The notes beneath the pieces were generated by a model that was not told the origin of the DNA, did no database searches, and worked only from the letters and a program-made list of their open reading frames with translations. 64,000 nucleotides of DNA from Lewinellaceae bacterium (GTDB lineage: Bacteria; Bacteroidota; Bacteroidia; Chitinophagales; Saprospiraceae). The stretch lies in NCBI GenBank assembly GCA_020636355.1, contig JACJYB010000014.1, forward strand, positions 67,876-131,875, read 5' to 3'. This document shows, piece by piece, positions 45,592 to 55,600 of this stretch; within the stretch, counting starts at the first letter, position 1; each line of letters opens with the position of its first letter. A program made the position numbers and the translations under genes.

Positions 45592-46269
45592 ATGGAAAAA
45601 ATTGTTAGAATTGGTCTCATCGATGACCATGAATTGTTCGTTCAGGCATTTGCATTATTGCTGGAAAATTTAAGTACGTCCAATCGATTGCGGGTCGTAG
45701 CCCGGGCGCATTCTTATGAGGACGCATTGAAGTGGAACCATGTTGATAATCTGGACCTGATTATGCTTGGGCTGCACTATTCGGACGGTGACGGCCTCGA
45801 TCTGGTTTCCCATTTCCGGGAACATTATGGACATCTGCGCATTGTGGTCGTCTCCATGTATGATAATGCTGAATTTGTAAAAAAGGCCTTTCTAAATGGG
45901 GCTGATGGATATTTACTCAAGCGGAATACACTGGAGGACCTTAAGCAAGGCATTGATGAAGTACTCTCCGGAGAGACGTATATGGGTAAAGGGGTAAAGC
46001 CTATACCAAACCTGTCCGGTCCCAAAGGAAAACCTTCCGAATACACCCTCAAGGGAGATGCTTACCTGATGCGCAATGCCCTAACCAATCGCGAACGGGA
46101 AATCCTGAAATACATCACCCAGGCCAAGACCAACCGGGAAATTGGCGACTTGTTGTTCATCAGCGATCAGACGGTTGGTGTACACCGTAAAAATATCATG
46201 AGGAAGATGGGGGTCAATAACACGGCAAGCCTTGTTAAGAAAGCGCTGGAAATGAAATTATACGAATAG
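45592..46269 (+). CDS. NarL/LuxR-type response regulator with atypical receiver lacking phospho-acceptor Asp
   Basis: A receiver domain (1-120) is followed by a LuxR-type helix-turn-helix (about 158-222: LTNREREILKYITQAKTNREIGDLLFISDQTVGVHRKNIMRKMG). The receiver has the acidic pair DDH at 11-12, the Thr/Ser (VVVSMYD) and Lys (GYLLKRNT), but the phospho-acceptor position in DLIMLGLHYSDGDG is Gly60 (codon GGG at 45769) instead of Asp. It therefore should not be activated by ordinary phosphorylation at that site. No histidine kinase is adjacent. It begins 18 bp after the glycosylasparaginase gene and is about 285 bp upstream of the first giant surface gene, a likely target by position only. Confidence 0.88.
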   Translation: MEKIVRIGLIDDHELFVQAFALLLENLSTSNRLRVVARAHSYEDALKWNHVDNLDLIMLGLHYSDGDGLDLVSHFREHYGHLRIVVVSMYDNAEFVKKAFLNGADGYLLKRNTLEDLKQGIDEVLSGETYMGKGVKPIPNLSGPKGKPSEYTLKGDAYLMRNALTNREREILKYITQAKTNREIGDLLFISDQTVGVHRKNIMRKMGVNNTASLVKKALEMKLYE

Positions 46270-46460
46270 TTGTGCCGTCGACGAGCATGTCCTGCTTACA
46301 GGGTATGAACCGTTAAATCTCAAAACCCAAACCGAGCATTTATCAAAAATTACACATATTACAATATGTAGTATGCTTGTATTCAATTTTTTAAAAATGT
46401 TTTATTTAAATGATGTAAAACATACTAGGAATACGGTAGAAGGCATGCTATGAATTAATT

Positions 46461-46468
46461 TATTTTTG
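46461..46468 (+). promoter_or_regulatory. Candidate -7 promoter element for the first giant surface gene
   Basis: TATTTTTG matches TAnnTTTG and lies 86 nt before the ATG at 46555, in AT-rich DNA following the response-regulator gene. Confidence 0.4.
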
Positions 46469-46554
46469 TATTTGTATCGGGAGCTCTGATGAATTCCGGT
46501 ATTTCTAAAGGCACTATACTTACACAGTAGTTTATTGAACTCAATAACTTACAC

Positions 46555-49500
46555 ATGAGTCGGACGAATTTTACTTTTATCAAGTTTATCCTATTTGGTA
46601 TTACCCTCATTTCTGTCACCCTTCTGCAAGCTACTAATAAGCCATTGGCTGGAGCTTGTGAGGAAGCGAGCGTTACGGTTAACGCCGGTGATACCATCTA
46701 CCGTGATGTTAAATTCAAAGATTGCGCTTCAGAATTTGAAGTGCCAAACAGTGATTTTGACATCCTGAATGGTTTTAACCCGAGCATTTATTGCAAATCG
46801 GTAACGCACATCGTTCCGGGCGATCCCACGATGTCTGTGATGATTAACCTGCTGGATGATTATGTCATCGACGGGGGAGTCAACGTGATTAGCCGGTTTT
46901 TGGTTCTGAATGGTCATGTCGACGAGGGCCTGCTGCCTTCAGTATGTGCGAATATGGCTGCTCAAAACATTCCTTCGGGGTCACCTTTGGTGGATACGTT
47001 GTTTGATAACTTCCGGAACGGCTCGATCATTACGCCGACAACACCCCGGACATTTACCAGTACCACGGATGATGGAGAACTGACGGTTGTCTATTACATC
47101 GTTTCAGCCTCCGATGGCCGTATACCCTTCCGTGCCGGCCTGAACCGCCGTCCCAGTCCTCCGGATGGCATCTGTAACTTGAGTTGCCATGATCAGGTGA
47201 CCATCTCCATGAATAGCACGTGCGATCGCCAGGTGACTCCTGCAGATGTTTTATCGGACATTGATGCGGATTGTACGGACCTGATTGCCATGCTGGCTTA
47301 TCCTTACGATTACTACAATGACCTTTATCCTAACCGTGACCGGGTGGATGTAAGCCTGGTAGGAGCAGATTTGATCTATAAGGTGATCGATCTGAATACC
47401 AGAAATACTTGTTGGGGACATATCAAGGTTGAAGACAAATACCCACCGCAGATCGATTGCCGTAACATTACAGTTAGTTGTCTGGTTGCCGATGAGGCAG
47501 CAAATTCGGTCACTACGACAGAAAATTGTACGCTCTATGGTGGCCCGCAAATAGAAGTATTAAGTAAAAAATACGTCAGCTACGATTGCGATGAAGATCC
47601 CGAATTAATCGGGTATATGGCCCGCAAAGTGCGTGCTACGGATATTTGGGGTAATTTCCGGGAATGCGAAGACACCATCTTCATCTGGAAGGAGACCATT
47701 GACAGCTTAGTTTGTCCTCCGGATACCCTGATCGAGTGTACCACGGAAGTCCTCCGCAATGGCAATTATGTTGAATTGCTCTGGAATACCGGGGTGAAAG
47801 GCGATACCTATCTGGATGAGCAGGGTTATGCCCATCCCTGGCCTACGGATGGTGACGGATACTTCCCGGCACCCTATCTGAGCAGTGTGGATCCGACCCA
47901 GGACCCTGCTTATATGATTCCTGAACGCTCGGAAGACGGGCCGGTTTTCGGTACCGGCGGCAAGTGCATGATCGTCTACGAATACACCGACTACGTGTTG
48001 CCTACCTGTGGGAGGTCGTATAAAATCCGTCGGGTTTGGGATATCTACGACTGGTGTACCAGACGTGATACCCAGTGCATCCAGTGGATCAAGATTACAG
48101 ATACTCAGGGACCTGAAATCGATCCAAAGTACCTGAGTTCTCTGGATGGACAATCGAACGTAGGCGCATGCGACTATATTCCAGAATCGGTTTATGGTAA
48201 ATCGCGTGAACTCGGTGCCTGGTTGGCTTGCGAAGTGCTAAAGGCAGATTCCGACCCGCATGATTGCAAATCCGGAGTTACCCTGCCGGATCCTCGCGCC
48301 TGGGTTTTGAAAGATTGTGATGATCAACTGGATGTATATTATGAAATAGAATATTTGGATCCTTCTCATCCCGGAAAAACGGTTTTGGAATCGGGGAACA
48401 TTGAAGAAGGTGGTACGGCTCATGTCTACTTGCCTGCCGGATGGCACAATGTGATTTATCACATTCGTGACCGGTGCTGGAATGAAACGTTATTGTTACA
48501 GGGCATTACCATTTTTGATAACACCCCACCGACGCCGGTTTGTGATGAGATCACCCAGGTGACCCTGGATCCGGATTCTTGCTGGGCCCGGGTCTATGCC
48601 AAAGACCTGGATGATGGCAGCCATGATAACTGTTGCGATCAACTGCATTTTGCAGTTGCCTCGATGGATTCCATTACCTATTGGAGAGAATACTGGCATG
48701 AATATTATGCCGGTTGCCTGGACCCTTATGACTATCATCATTACAGCGATGCCATCGACCAGGAGATTGAAGACTGGATCAATATTTTTGTCTTTGACGA
48801 CTACATTGATGTGACGGAGTGTGGTGACGAGCAATTGGTCTTGCGGGTTTATGAAGCCTGCGATGTGCCTCTCTACGATCCGCATCTCTTCTATGGAGGC
48901 GAACACGAATGGTACTGGTGGAACTTGTCCTACAAGTTTGCTGCCTGGTATCTTTATAGGCTCAATGACTACATACACTACGGTGACCCAAGACCTGGGT
49001 TAACTTGTGAATATGGCTTGCAAGTTATGACTCCTTCCGATGTGTCAGGAAACACAAGTGATTTAGTACCACTAATCAGCGAAGAAGGATTCAAATGGGA
49101 TTTCCCATTGCATTCAATAGCTTGCTTCAAGGCCTTTAATACGTTGATTCCGATGGAAGATCCTTCTTTCTTCGAACATGGAACATATAATGCGCCCATC
49201 TGTGATTATTATTTCGATCCAACTTCAGCTGAAGCGGAATGGAGTAACCGGGTGCGCGTTCCCTATCCTAATGAAACAACGATTACCGTTACTGGGCTAA
49301 GTACCGAGAAACGGTGGCACTTCCCGCACCTGTACAACGACTGTATGATTCAGGTGCTGAAAGATGACAAGCAGCCGCCGGTGGTTATCGCTCCGGACGA
49401 CATCACGGTCTATTGTGATGGCGTACCGTACTGGGGCTCGATCACCTACGGACCGGACACGTATGATTTCCATGGGGCCATGTTTGCTCACGATGTATGT

Positions 49501-52200
49501 TACGGTTCGGATGAGTTGGTGACCGGGAATTGTTTCATGGATGACAATAACGCGGACCATATTACGCTGGGCCACGAAGAATTGTGTACCCGCATCCCGT
49601 GGGATGGAGGAGACTATGGCTACTACGGAGGTGACGCCTGCGGGGATGAATATGGTTACAATCATTGCTATGATCTGTATTCGTGGTACCCGGAAAACTG
49701 GGCGCCGATATATTGCCGGGTATGGCTATGGCTGGATAAATACGATAATCCGGATGGAGGTCATCCGGACCCACAGCGCTATTTTGACGAGACGACGGAA
49801 GACTGGGTAGTTAGCGATAACTGCTGGTATCCGGATGTGGATGATGTGATCGAAGGCTCGCTGAATGAGTGCGGTGTAGGGACATTCACGCGGACGATGA
49901 CGGCGACCGATAAATGTGGGAACACGGCGTACGATCACCAGACGTTGTACGTGAAGCCGAGATCGGATTTTGAAGTGATTTTCCCGGCGGATGTGCTGGC
50001 AGAATGCACGGAAGTAGACCTGGACCTGGCTGCTACCGCTGAGGGCGCCGGCTATCCGGTGATATCGGATGACGACTGTGAGTTGATCGGAGTGACCTAC
50101 AGCGATGAGCGTTATGACATCGTGGACGGTGCGTGCTATAAGATATTGCGGAGATGGAAAGTGATTGACTGGTGTGTCTATTCACCGGACATCCACGAGC
50201 GTTATCCGGATGTGATCGTTGACGACCGGATGGTTGCTAGCGGTGACCGTTGCTGCATCAAGCGGAACCTGAAGGATGATGGAGACGGATATATGGAATA
50301 CCTGCAGGTGATCAAGGTGATCGATGAGAATGCACCGGTGGTTACGTGCAATGAGTTGCCGGAGACATGCATCTACGATGCGGACTGTGAGGCTACGAGC
50401 GTATCGTACGATCTGGGCAGCGCGGAAGATGGCTGTACACCGGTAGAAGAGATTCGTTACCGTTATTATGTGAAGCCCTACCAGAGTGATGCACCGGCCG
50501 GATACATTTATGGTCAGGGCCATGTACTGGAAGGGAGCTTCCCGGTAGGGACCCATGAAGTATGCCTGATCGCATCGGATCTGTGTGGTAACGAAGACAC
50601 TTGTACGACGACCTTTACGATCCGTGACTGTAAGAAACCGACACCCTATTGCTACAATGGGATAGCGACAGTGATCATGCCAAGTTCGGGTACGGTAGAC
50701 ATCTGGGCGATCGACCTGGATGCAGGAAGTTACGACAACTGTACGGCACAGGATAAACTGCGTTTCACCTTTGGGCCTACGGCACCGGAAGATGATCCGG
50801 ACTACGACGAAGCTCAGCGAAGTTCATCGGAGACGTTGACCTGTGATGACCTGGGTCAGCACAATGTGACGATCTACGTATGGGATGAGACGGGCAATTT
50901 TGACTTCTGCGAGACGTACATCCTGGTACAGCCAGGAACGGAAGCCTGTCCGGGAGCGAATCTGGGCTCGGTGAATGGCCAGATCACGACGAGTCAGTCG
51001 GTGACGGTAGAATTTGTGGATGTAAAGTTGCAACAGGACGGAGGCAGCCTGCCCACGTACCAGACGGGCGTGGACGGCCGCTATGCCTTCAATAGCCTAA
51101 TGGCAAACAATGCTTATGAGATCAAGCCGTTGCGGGATGACGATCCGACGAATGGGGTGAGTACGCTGGACATCTTTGAAATCCAGAAACACATCCTGGG
51201 CCTGGAGAGCTTGGAAGGACCATATAATGTGATCGCAGCGGATATAAATGGAGATAATAAGATTACGGTACTGGATCTGGTAGAACTGCGCAAACTGGTA
51301 CTGGGCGTTATCGACGAATTGCCGAATAATACAAGCTGGCGATTTGCAGTAGCGGGTCAGATCTTTGCGGATGTACAGTCCCCATGGGGCTTTGAGGAAG
51401 CCTACCAGATACAAAACCTGACCCAGAACGAAGAAGCGAACTTCGTGGGTATCAAGGTAGGAGACGTGAACAATACGAGCAAGGCGAACAGCCAGCAGCT
51501 TCAAAGTGCGGAGATCCGCGAGGATGTACGGTTGGCGTTTGGCATCGAGGACCGTACGGTGTCAGCGGGAGAGGAAGTATCGGTAGCCTTCATGGCCCGG
51601 AACTTCAAAGATGTAGACGGTTATCAGTTTACGTTGCTGGGCCACCAGATGGAGGTCCTGGGTATTGAAGCCGGCGCATTGGCTGTTACGGAACAGAATG
51701 TAGGACTACAGCGGAGCAAAGAGGGTATCATGACCTCGAGTTGGAACGATAGCCGCGGAGTGACGTTGAGTGATGGCGAAGTATTGTTTACGGTACGGAT
51801 GCGTGCTCGGGAGAACGGACAGTTGAGTCAGTTGTTGCAACTGAGTGATGTGATCACCCGCAGTGAATCGTATGTCAGCGGAGAAGTAAGTGGGCTGAAC
51901 CTGCAGTTTGAACAAGACGGTAGGGTAGTAGATGTGAACAACTTTGCATTGTACCAGAACATGCCGAACCCATTCACGACGGAAACGGTGATCGGATTCA
52001 GCCTGCCGGAATCAGGAGACGCGACGCTGACGATCATGGATGTGACCGGGAAGCAGTTGAAACAGATCCGCGGGACGTATACGAAAGGTTACCATGAGGT
52101 TAAATTGAAGAAAGGAGAGGTAGGGGTGACCGGCGTATTGTATTACCGGTTGGAAAATGGCGCAAACGTAGCTACCAAGAAACTGGTGGTTATCGATTAA
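46555..52200 (+). CDS. Giant secreted surface protein A: HYR-like modules, dockerin-like and cohesin-like domains, T9SS type A tail
   Basis: The 1881-residue protein has a signal peptide (about 1-27) and an N-terminal module (30-210). At least six Cys-rich modules follow whose starts resemble HYR domains, with D-x-x-x-P-x(4)-C (for example DKYPPQIDCRNITVSC, DNTPPTPVCDEITQV, DKQPPVVIAPDDITVYC, DENAPVVTCNELPETC). A carboxypeptidase-regulatory-like sandwich (about 1475-1525) precedes a dockerin-like pair of calcium-binding motifs (about 1525-1587: STLDIFEIQKHILG and DINGDNKITVLDLVELRKL). Then come a cohesin-like domain (about 1650-1790) and a T9SS type A tail (about 1795-1881). No enzyme motif is visible. 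It should be exported to the surface; assembly through calcium-dependent cohesin-dockerin contacts is inference. Confidence 0.9.
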   Translation: MSRTNFTFIKFILFGITLISVTLLQATNKPLAGACEEASVTVNAGDTIYRDVKFKDCASEFEVPNSDFDILNGFNPSIYCKSVTHIVPGDPTMSVMINLLDDYVIDGGVNVISRFLVLNGHVDEGLLPSVCANMAAQNIPSGSPLVDTLFDNFRNGSIITPTTPRTFTSTTDDGELTVVYYIVSASDGRIPFRAGLNRRPSPPDGICNLSCHDQVTISMNSTCDRQVTPADVLSDIDADCTDLIAMLAYPYDYYNDLYPNRDRVDVSLVGADLIYKVIDLNTRNTCWGHIKVEDKYPPQIDCRNITVSCLVADEAANSVTTTENCTLYGGPQIEVLSKKYVSYDCDEDPELIGYMARKVRATDIWGNFRECEDTIFIWKETIDSLVCPPDTLIECTTEVLRNGNYVELLWNTGVKGDTYLDEQGYAHPWPTDGDGYFPAPYLSSVDPTQDPAYMIPERSEDGPVFGTGGKCMIVYEYTDYVLPTCGRSYKIRRVWDIYDWCTRRDTQCIQWIKITDTQGPEIDPKYLSSLDGQSNVGACDYIPESVYGKSRELGAWLACEVLKADSDPHDCKSGVTLPDPRAWVLKDCDDQLDVYYEIEYLDPSHPGKTVLESGNIEEGGTAHVYLPAGWHNVIYHIRDRCWNETLLLQGITIFDNTPPTPVCDEITQVTLDPDSCWARVYAKDLDDGSHDNCCDQLHFAVASMDSITYWREYWHEYYAGCLDPYDYHHYSDAIDQEIEDWINIFVFDDYIDVTECGDEQLVLRVYEACDVPLYDPHLFYGGEHEWYWWNLSYKFAAWYLYRLNDYIHYGDPRPGLTCEYGLQVMTPSDVSGNTSDLVPLISEEGFKWDFPLHSIACFKAFNTLIPMEDPSFFEHGTYNAPICDYYFDPTSAEAEWSNRVRVPYPNETTITVTGLSTEKRWHFPHLYNDCMIQVLKDDKQPPVVIAPDDITVYCDGVPYWGSITYGPDTYDFHGAMFAHDVCYGSDELVTGNCFMDDNNADHITLGHEELCTRIPWDGGDYGYYGGDACGDEYGYNHCYDLYSWYPENWAPIYCRVWLWLDKYDNPDGGHPDPQRYFDETTEDWVVSDNCWYPDVDDVIEGSLNECGVGTFTRTMTATDKCGNTAYDHQTLYVKPRSDFEVIFPADVLAECTEVDLDLAATAEGAGYPVISDDDCELIGVTYSDERYDIVDGACYKILRRWKVIDWCVYSPDIHERYPDVIVDDRMVASGDRCCIKRNLKDDGDGYMEYLQVIKVIDENAPVVTCNELPETCIYDADCEATSVSYDLGSAEDGCTPVEEIRYRYYVKPYQSDAPAGYIYGQGHVLEGSFPVGTHEVCLIASDLCGNEDTCTTTFTIRDCKKPTPYCYNGIATVIMPSSGTVDIWAIDLDAGSYDNCTAQDKLRFTFGPTAPEDDPDYDEAQRSSSETLTCDDLGQHNVTIYVWDETGNFDFCETYILVQPGTEACPGANLGSVNGQITTSQSVTVEFVDVKLQQDGGSLPTYQTGVDGRYAFNSLMANNAYEIKPLRDDDPTNGVSTLDIFEIQKHILGLESLEGPYNVIAADINGDNKITVLDLVELRKLVLGVIDELPNNTSWRFAVAGQIFADVQSPWGFEEAYQIQNLTQNEEANFVGIKVGDVNNTSKANSQQLQSAEIREDVRLAFGIEDRTVSAGEEVSVAFMARNFKDVDGYQFTLLGHQMEVLGIEAGALAVTEQNVGLQRSKEGIMTSSWNDSRGVTLSDGEVLFTVRMRARENGQLSQLLQLSDVITRSESYVSGEVSGLNLQFEQDGRVVDVNNFALYQNMPNPFTTETVIGFSLPESGDATLTIMDVTGKQLKQIRGTYTKGYHEVKLKKGEVGVTGVLYYRLENGANVATKKLVVID
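49321..52200 (+). repeat. 2.88-kb direct repeat, copy 1 (3-prime end of gene A)
   Basis: This segment and 55954-58833 align without gaps at an offset of 6633. By eye I count 17 base differences in 2880 positions. Six are in the first 150 bp; the others fall between about 50560 and 51385, leaving tracts of roughly 1080 and 815 bp identical. Two differences change the protein (Glu to Asp and Ile to Thr). Upstream, the paralogues are alternately similar (47269-48110 with 53335-54176; 48522-48995 with 55179-55652) and unrelated. There is no transposase or inverted repeat at the borders. Confidence 0.95.
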
Positions 52201-52220
52201 TACAGTTGTTTTGTAAAATA

Positions 52221-52256
52221 AAAGAGGCCTGTATGCACAACATACAGGCCTCTTTT
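52221..52256 (+). terminator. Strong terminator after giant gene A
   Basis: A 15-bp stem, AAAGAGGCCTGTATG (52221-52235) with CATACAGGCCTCTTT (52241-52255), and a 5-nt loop, ending in a T run. Confidence 0.9.
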
Positions 52257-52534
52257 GCTTTTCGGCCGGATGTTTTCATCACCAGGCGTATGATACCTTC
52301 TATATTGCTTGTGCTGCTTTACGTTTACTCGTTTCCAAATATTGGTGGAACTTCTTAGAAATATGCAATTCCCGTTGATTCATAGTTAATTATAAGCGTA
52401 CACATTAATAAATTTTATAGTATGTAAAACATTATCTATGTGTAAAGAGCTTTAGTTCTTAATACTATATATAATATAATTATTTAGTCTGAAATATACC
52501 ATTGGCTCTATCCTGATTAGGAATTTCGTTGGAT

Positions 52535-52542
52535 TAATTTTG
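52535..52542 (+). promoter_or_regulatory. Candidate -7 promoter element for giant gene B
   Basis: TAATTTTG fits TAnnTTTG and lies 84 nt before the ATG at 52627, close to the spacing seen before gene A. Confidence 0.4.
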
Positions 52543-52626
52543 ATTCGGAGACGTGTCGAAAGCCAGTAAATCGGTTATCCGTCAACCGTTCTTCAACCGA
52601 AACACACACGCAAACTTGATCAAACC

Positions 52627-55600
52627 ATGTCCATGAACAAGACGAATTTTACACCTATCCGATTGCTGATCCTGATCTTGGCTATCGTATCCGGCATTCA
52701 GGTTCATGCCACCCAAAAATTATTAGCCGGTGCCTGTGAGATCACTACGGTCACCTTAAATGCCGGTGACACGGTCCGCAGAAACATCGGTCAGTTGGAT
52801 TGTTCGGAAGAATTTACGACCGATAATACCAAGGTGCCCAAATTTGACCCATCGTTATTCTGCAAGTCGGTGACCTATCTGGCACCTGGGGATAATGCAA
52901 TGTCGGTTATGATCAACATCCTTCCGGAATACATTCTGGATGGAGGAGTACACGTCGTGAGCCGGGTTGTCGTCTTGAACGGACATGTGGATGAAAGCTT
53001 ATATCCATCGGTTTGTCAGGGCGTGGCAGCGAATATCCCTGCTGGTTCCAGTCAGGTGGATACCCTGTTTGACAATTACCGTGACGGATCCTCCTACGCA
53101 GTTACCGGGCCCAGAACATTTACCAGCACATCAGACGATGGAGAGTTGACGGTGGTCTACTATCTGGTATCAGCGTCCGATGGCCGTATCCGCTTTAGGG
53201 CAGGGCTGAATCGCCGAGCCAGTCCTCCGGATGGAACCTGTAATCTGAGTTGTCACGACCAGGTTACCATCTCGATGAACGGAGCCTGCGATCGCCAGAT
53301 CACACCAGCGGATGTACTTTCGGATAATGACCAGGATTGTACGGATCTGATTGCCATGCTGGCATATCCTTACGATTACTACAATGACCTATATCCTAAC
53401 CGTGACCGGGTGGATGTAGGCCTGGTAGGAGCAGATCTGATCTACAAGGTGATCGATCTGAATACCAGAAATTCTTGTTGGGGACATATCAAGGTAGAAG
53501 ACAAATACCCACCGCAGATCGATTGTCGAAACATTACGGTTAGTTGTCTCGTCGCCGATGAGGCGGCAAATTCGGTCACTACGCAAGAAAATTGCACCCT
53601 CTATGGCGGTCCGCAAATAGAAGTATTAAGTAAAAAATACGTCAGCTACGACTGCGATGAAGATCCCGAATTAATCGGATACATGGCCCGCAAAGTGCGT
53701 GCTACGGATATTTGGGGCAATTTCCGGGAATGTGAAGACACCATCTTCATCTGGAAAGAATCCATTGACAATGTCGTGTGCCCACCGGACACCCTGATCG
53801 AATGTACGACGGAAGTCCTTCGCAATGGCAATTATGTTGAATTGCTCTGGAATACAGGGGTGAAAGGCGATACCTATCTGGATGAACAGGGTTATGCACA
53901 TCCTTGGCCTACGGATGGTGATGGATACTTCCCGGCACCCTACCTAATCAGTGTCGATCCGCTGCAGGATCCTGCGTATATGATCCCGGAGAAGTCTGAT
54001 GATGGACCGGTATTTGGAACAGGCGGCAAGTGTATGATCGTCTACGAATACACCGACTACATCTTGCCTACCTGCGGCAAGTCGTACAAGATCCGCCGGG
54101 TTTGGGACATCTACGACTGGTGTACCAAGCGCGATACGCAGTGCATCCAGTGGATCAAGATCACGGATACGAAGGGACCGCTGGTGGATCCCAAATACAT
54201 CCGCAACTATAAATTTAATTCTGCGACGGAGATTGAAGCGAGCGTACAATCACATAGCATTAATTTACTAAGCCCTGTGGACTTGTATTCACTGGGTAAC
54301 GGATATTTTCTTATTTCAGACCTTAGTAACGATGCCTTATACGAAATTGACGTCCACGGTAAAGTAATCCGTCAGGTTTTTGGTTATCCTGCCGGATCGA
54401 ATGTCATCGCCGTAACCACAGATGGTGCCAATATGATCTACCTGACGGAGACTAATGGTGATCAAATACTTATTTTTGATAAGCAAGGAAATCTTATCAA
54501 TTCCTTCTCGGTTGCAGCTTATACTTCTTTTCCGGAAGGCATTGCGTATAATCCGAAAACCAAATTGCTTTACGTGGTTGATGGGCAATCGGGTCATTCC
54601 GCGCAAGTTCATGTATTTACAATGGATGGGGTGTTTGTTACCTCGTATCCCATCCAGGGATCCAGCCCGGACGGGATCGCTTACGATGAAAAGGTAGATG
54701 GCTATTGGATATACGACAGCGGTACCAATCAAGCGCGATTGTACAATTCCGATTTCAGTCAAGTGATGCTGGCTTTTACTGGACCAGGTGGAGGCGAAGG
54801 AATATCCACTTATGACGGTAAGGTGTATATAGTACAAACGGGAACTGCAACATTATTTGGCTATGATATTGGCTATCCGATCATTGATGTTGATCTATTG
54901 ACTGAAGTAGACCCCCACGATTGTAAAGCGGGTGTTTCTCTTCCGGATTTCCGCAGTTACCTGTCCAAGGAATGTGATAATGAAATAACCGTTTACTACG
55001 AAGTGGAATACAATGATCCGGACCATCCCGGGAAAACAGTATTGCAATCTGGTAACATAGATGAAGGAGGCACAAGCCATATTTACTTACCATTTGGCTG
55101 GCATTGTATCCATTATACCTTTATAGATCGTTGTTGGAATCAATGTACTTATGCTATAATGGTTAATGTAGAAGACAATACCCCACCGACGCCGGTTTGT
55201 GATGAAATCACCCAGGTGACCCTGGACCCGGATTCATGCTGGGCCCGTGTCTATGCCAAAGACCTGGACGATGGTAGCCACGACAACTGCTGCGACCAAC
55301 TGCACTTTGCAGTAGCCAGTATGGACTCCATCACCTACTGGAGGGATTACTGGCATAACTATTTTGCTGGATGTCTCGACCCATACGATTATCACCATTA
55401 CAGTGATGCGATCGATGAAGCCATCGAAGAATGGATCAACATTTTCGTCTTTGACGACTACATTGATGTGACAGAATGTGGTGATGAGCAATTGGTTTTG
55501 CGGGTCTATGAGGCCTGCGACGTACCTCTCTACGATCCCCATACGTTCTATGGAGGGGAGCATGAATGGTATTGGTGGAATTTATCCGAGAAATTTGCTG

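Larger units (their letters stand above)
52201..52626. other. 426-bp gap between giant genes A and B
   Basis: It contains a strong terminator (52221-52256), then about 250 bp of AT-rich sequence with no gene, and a -7-like element at 52535. It is not similar to the corresponding gap before gene A, so gene B probably has an independent promoter. Confidence 0.6.
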
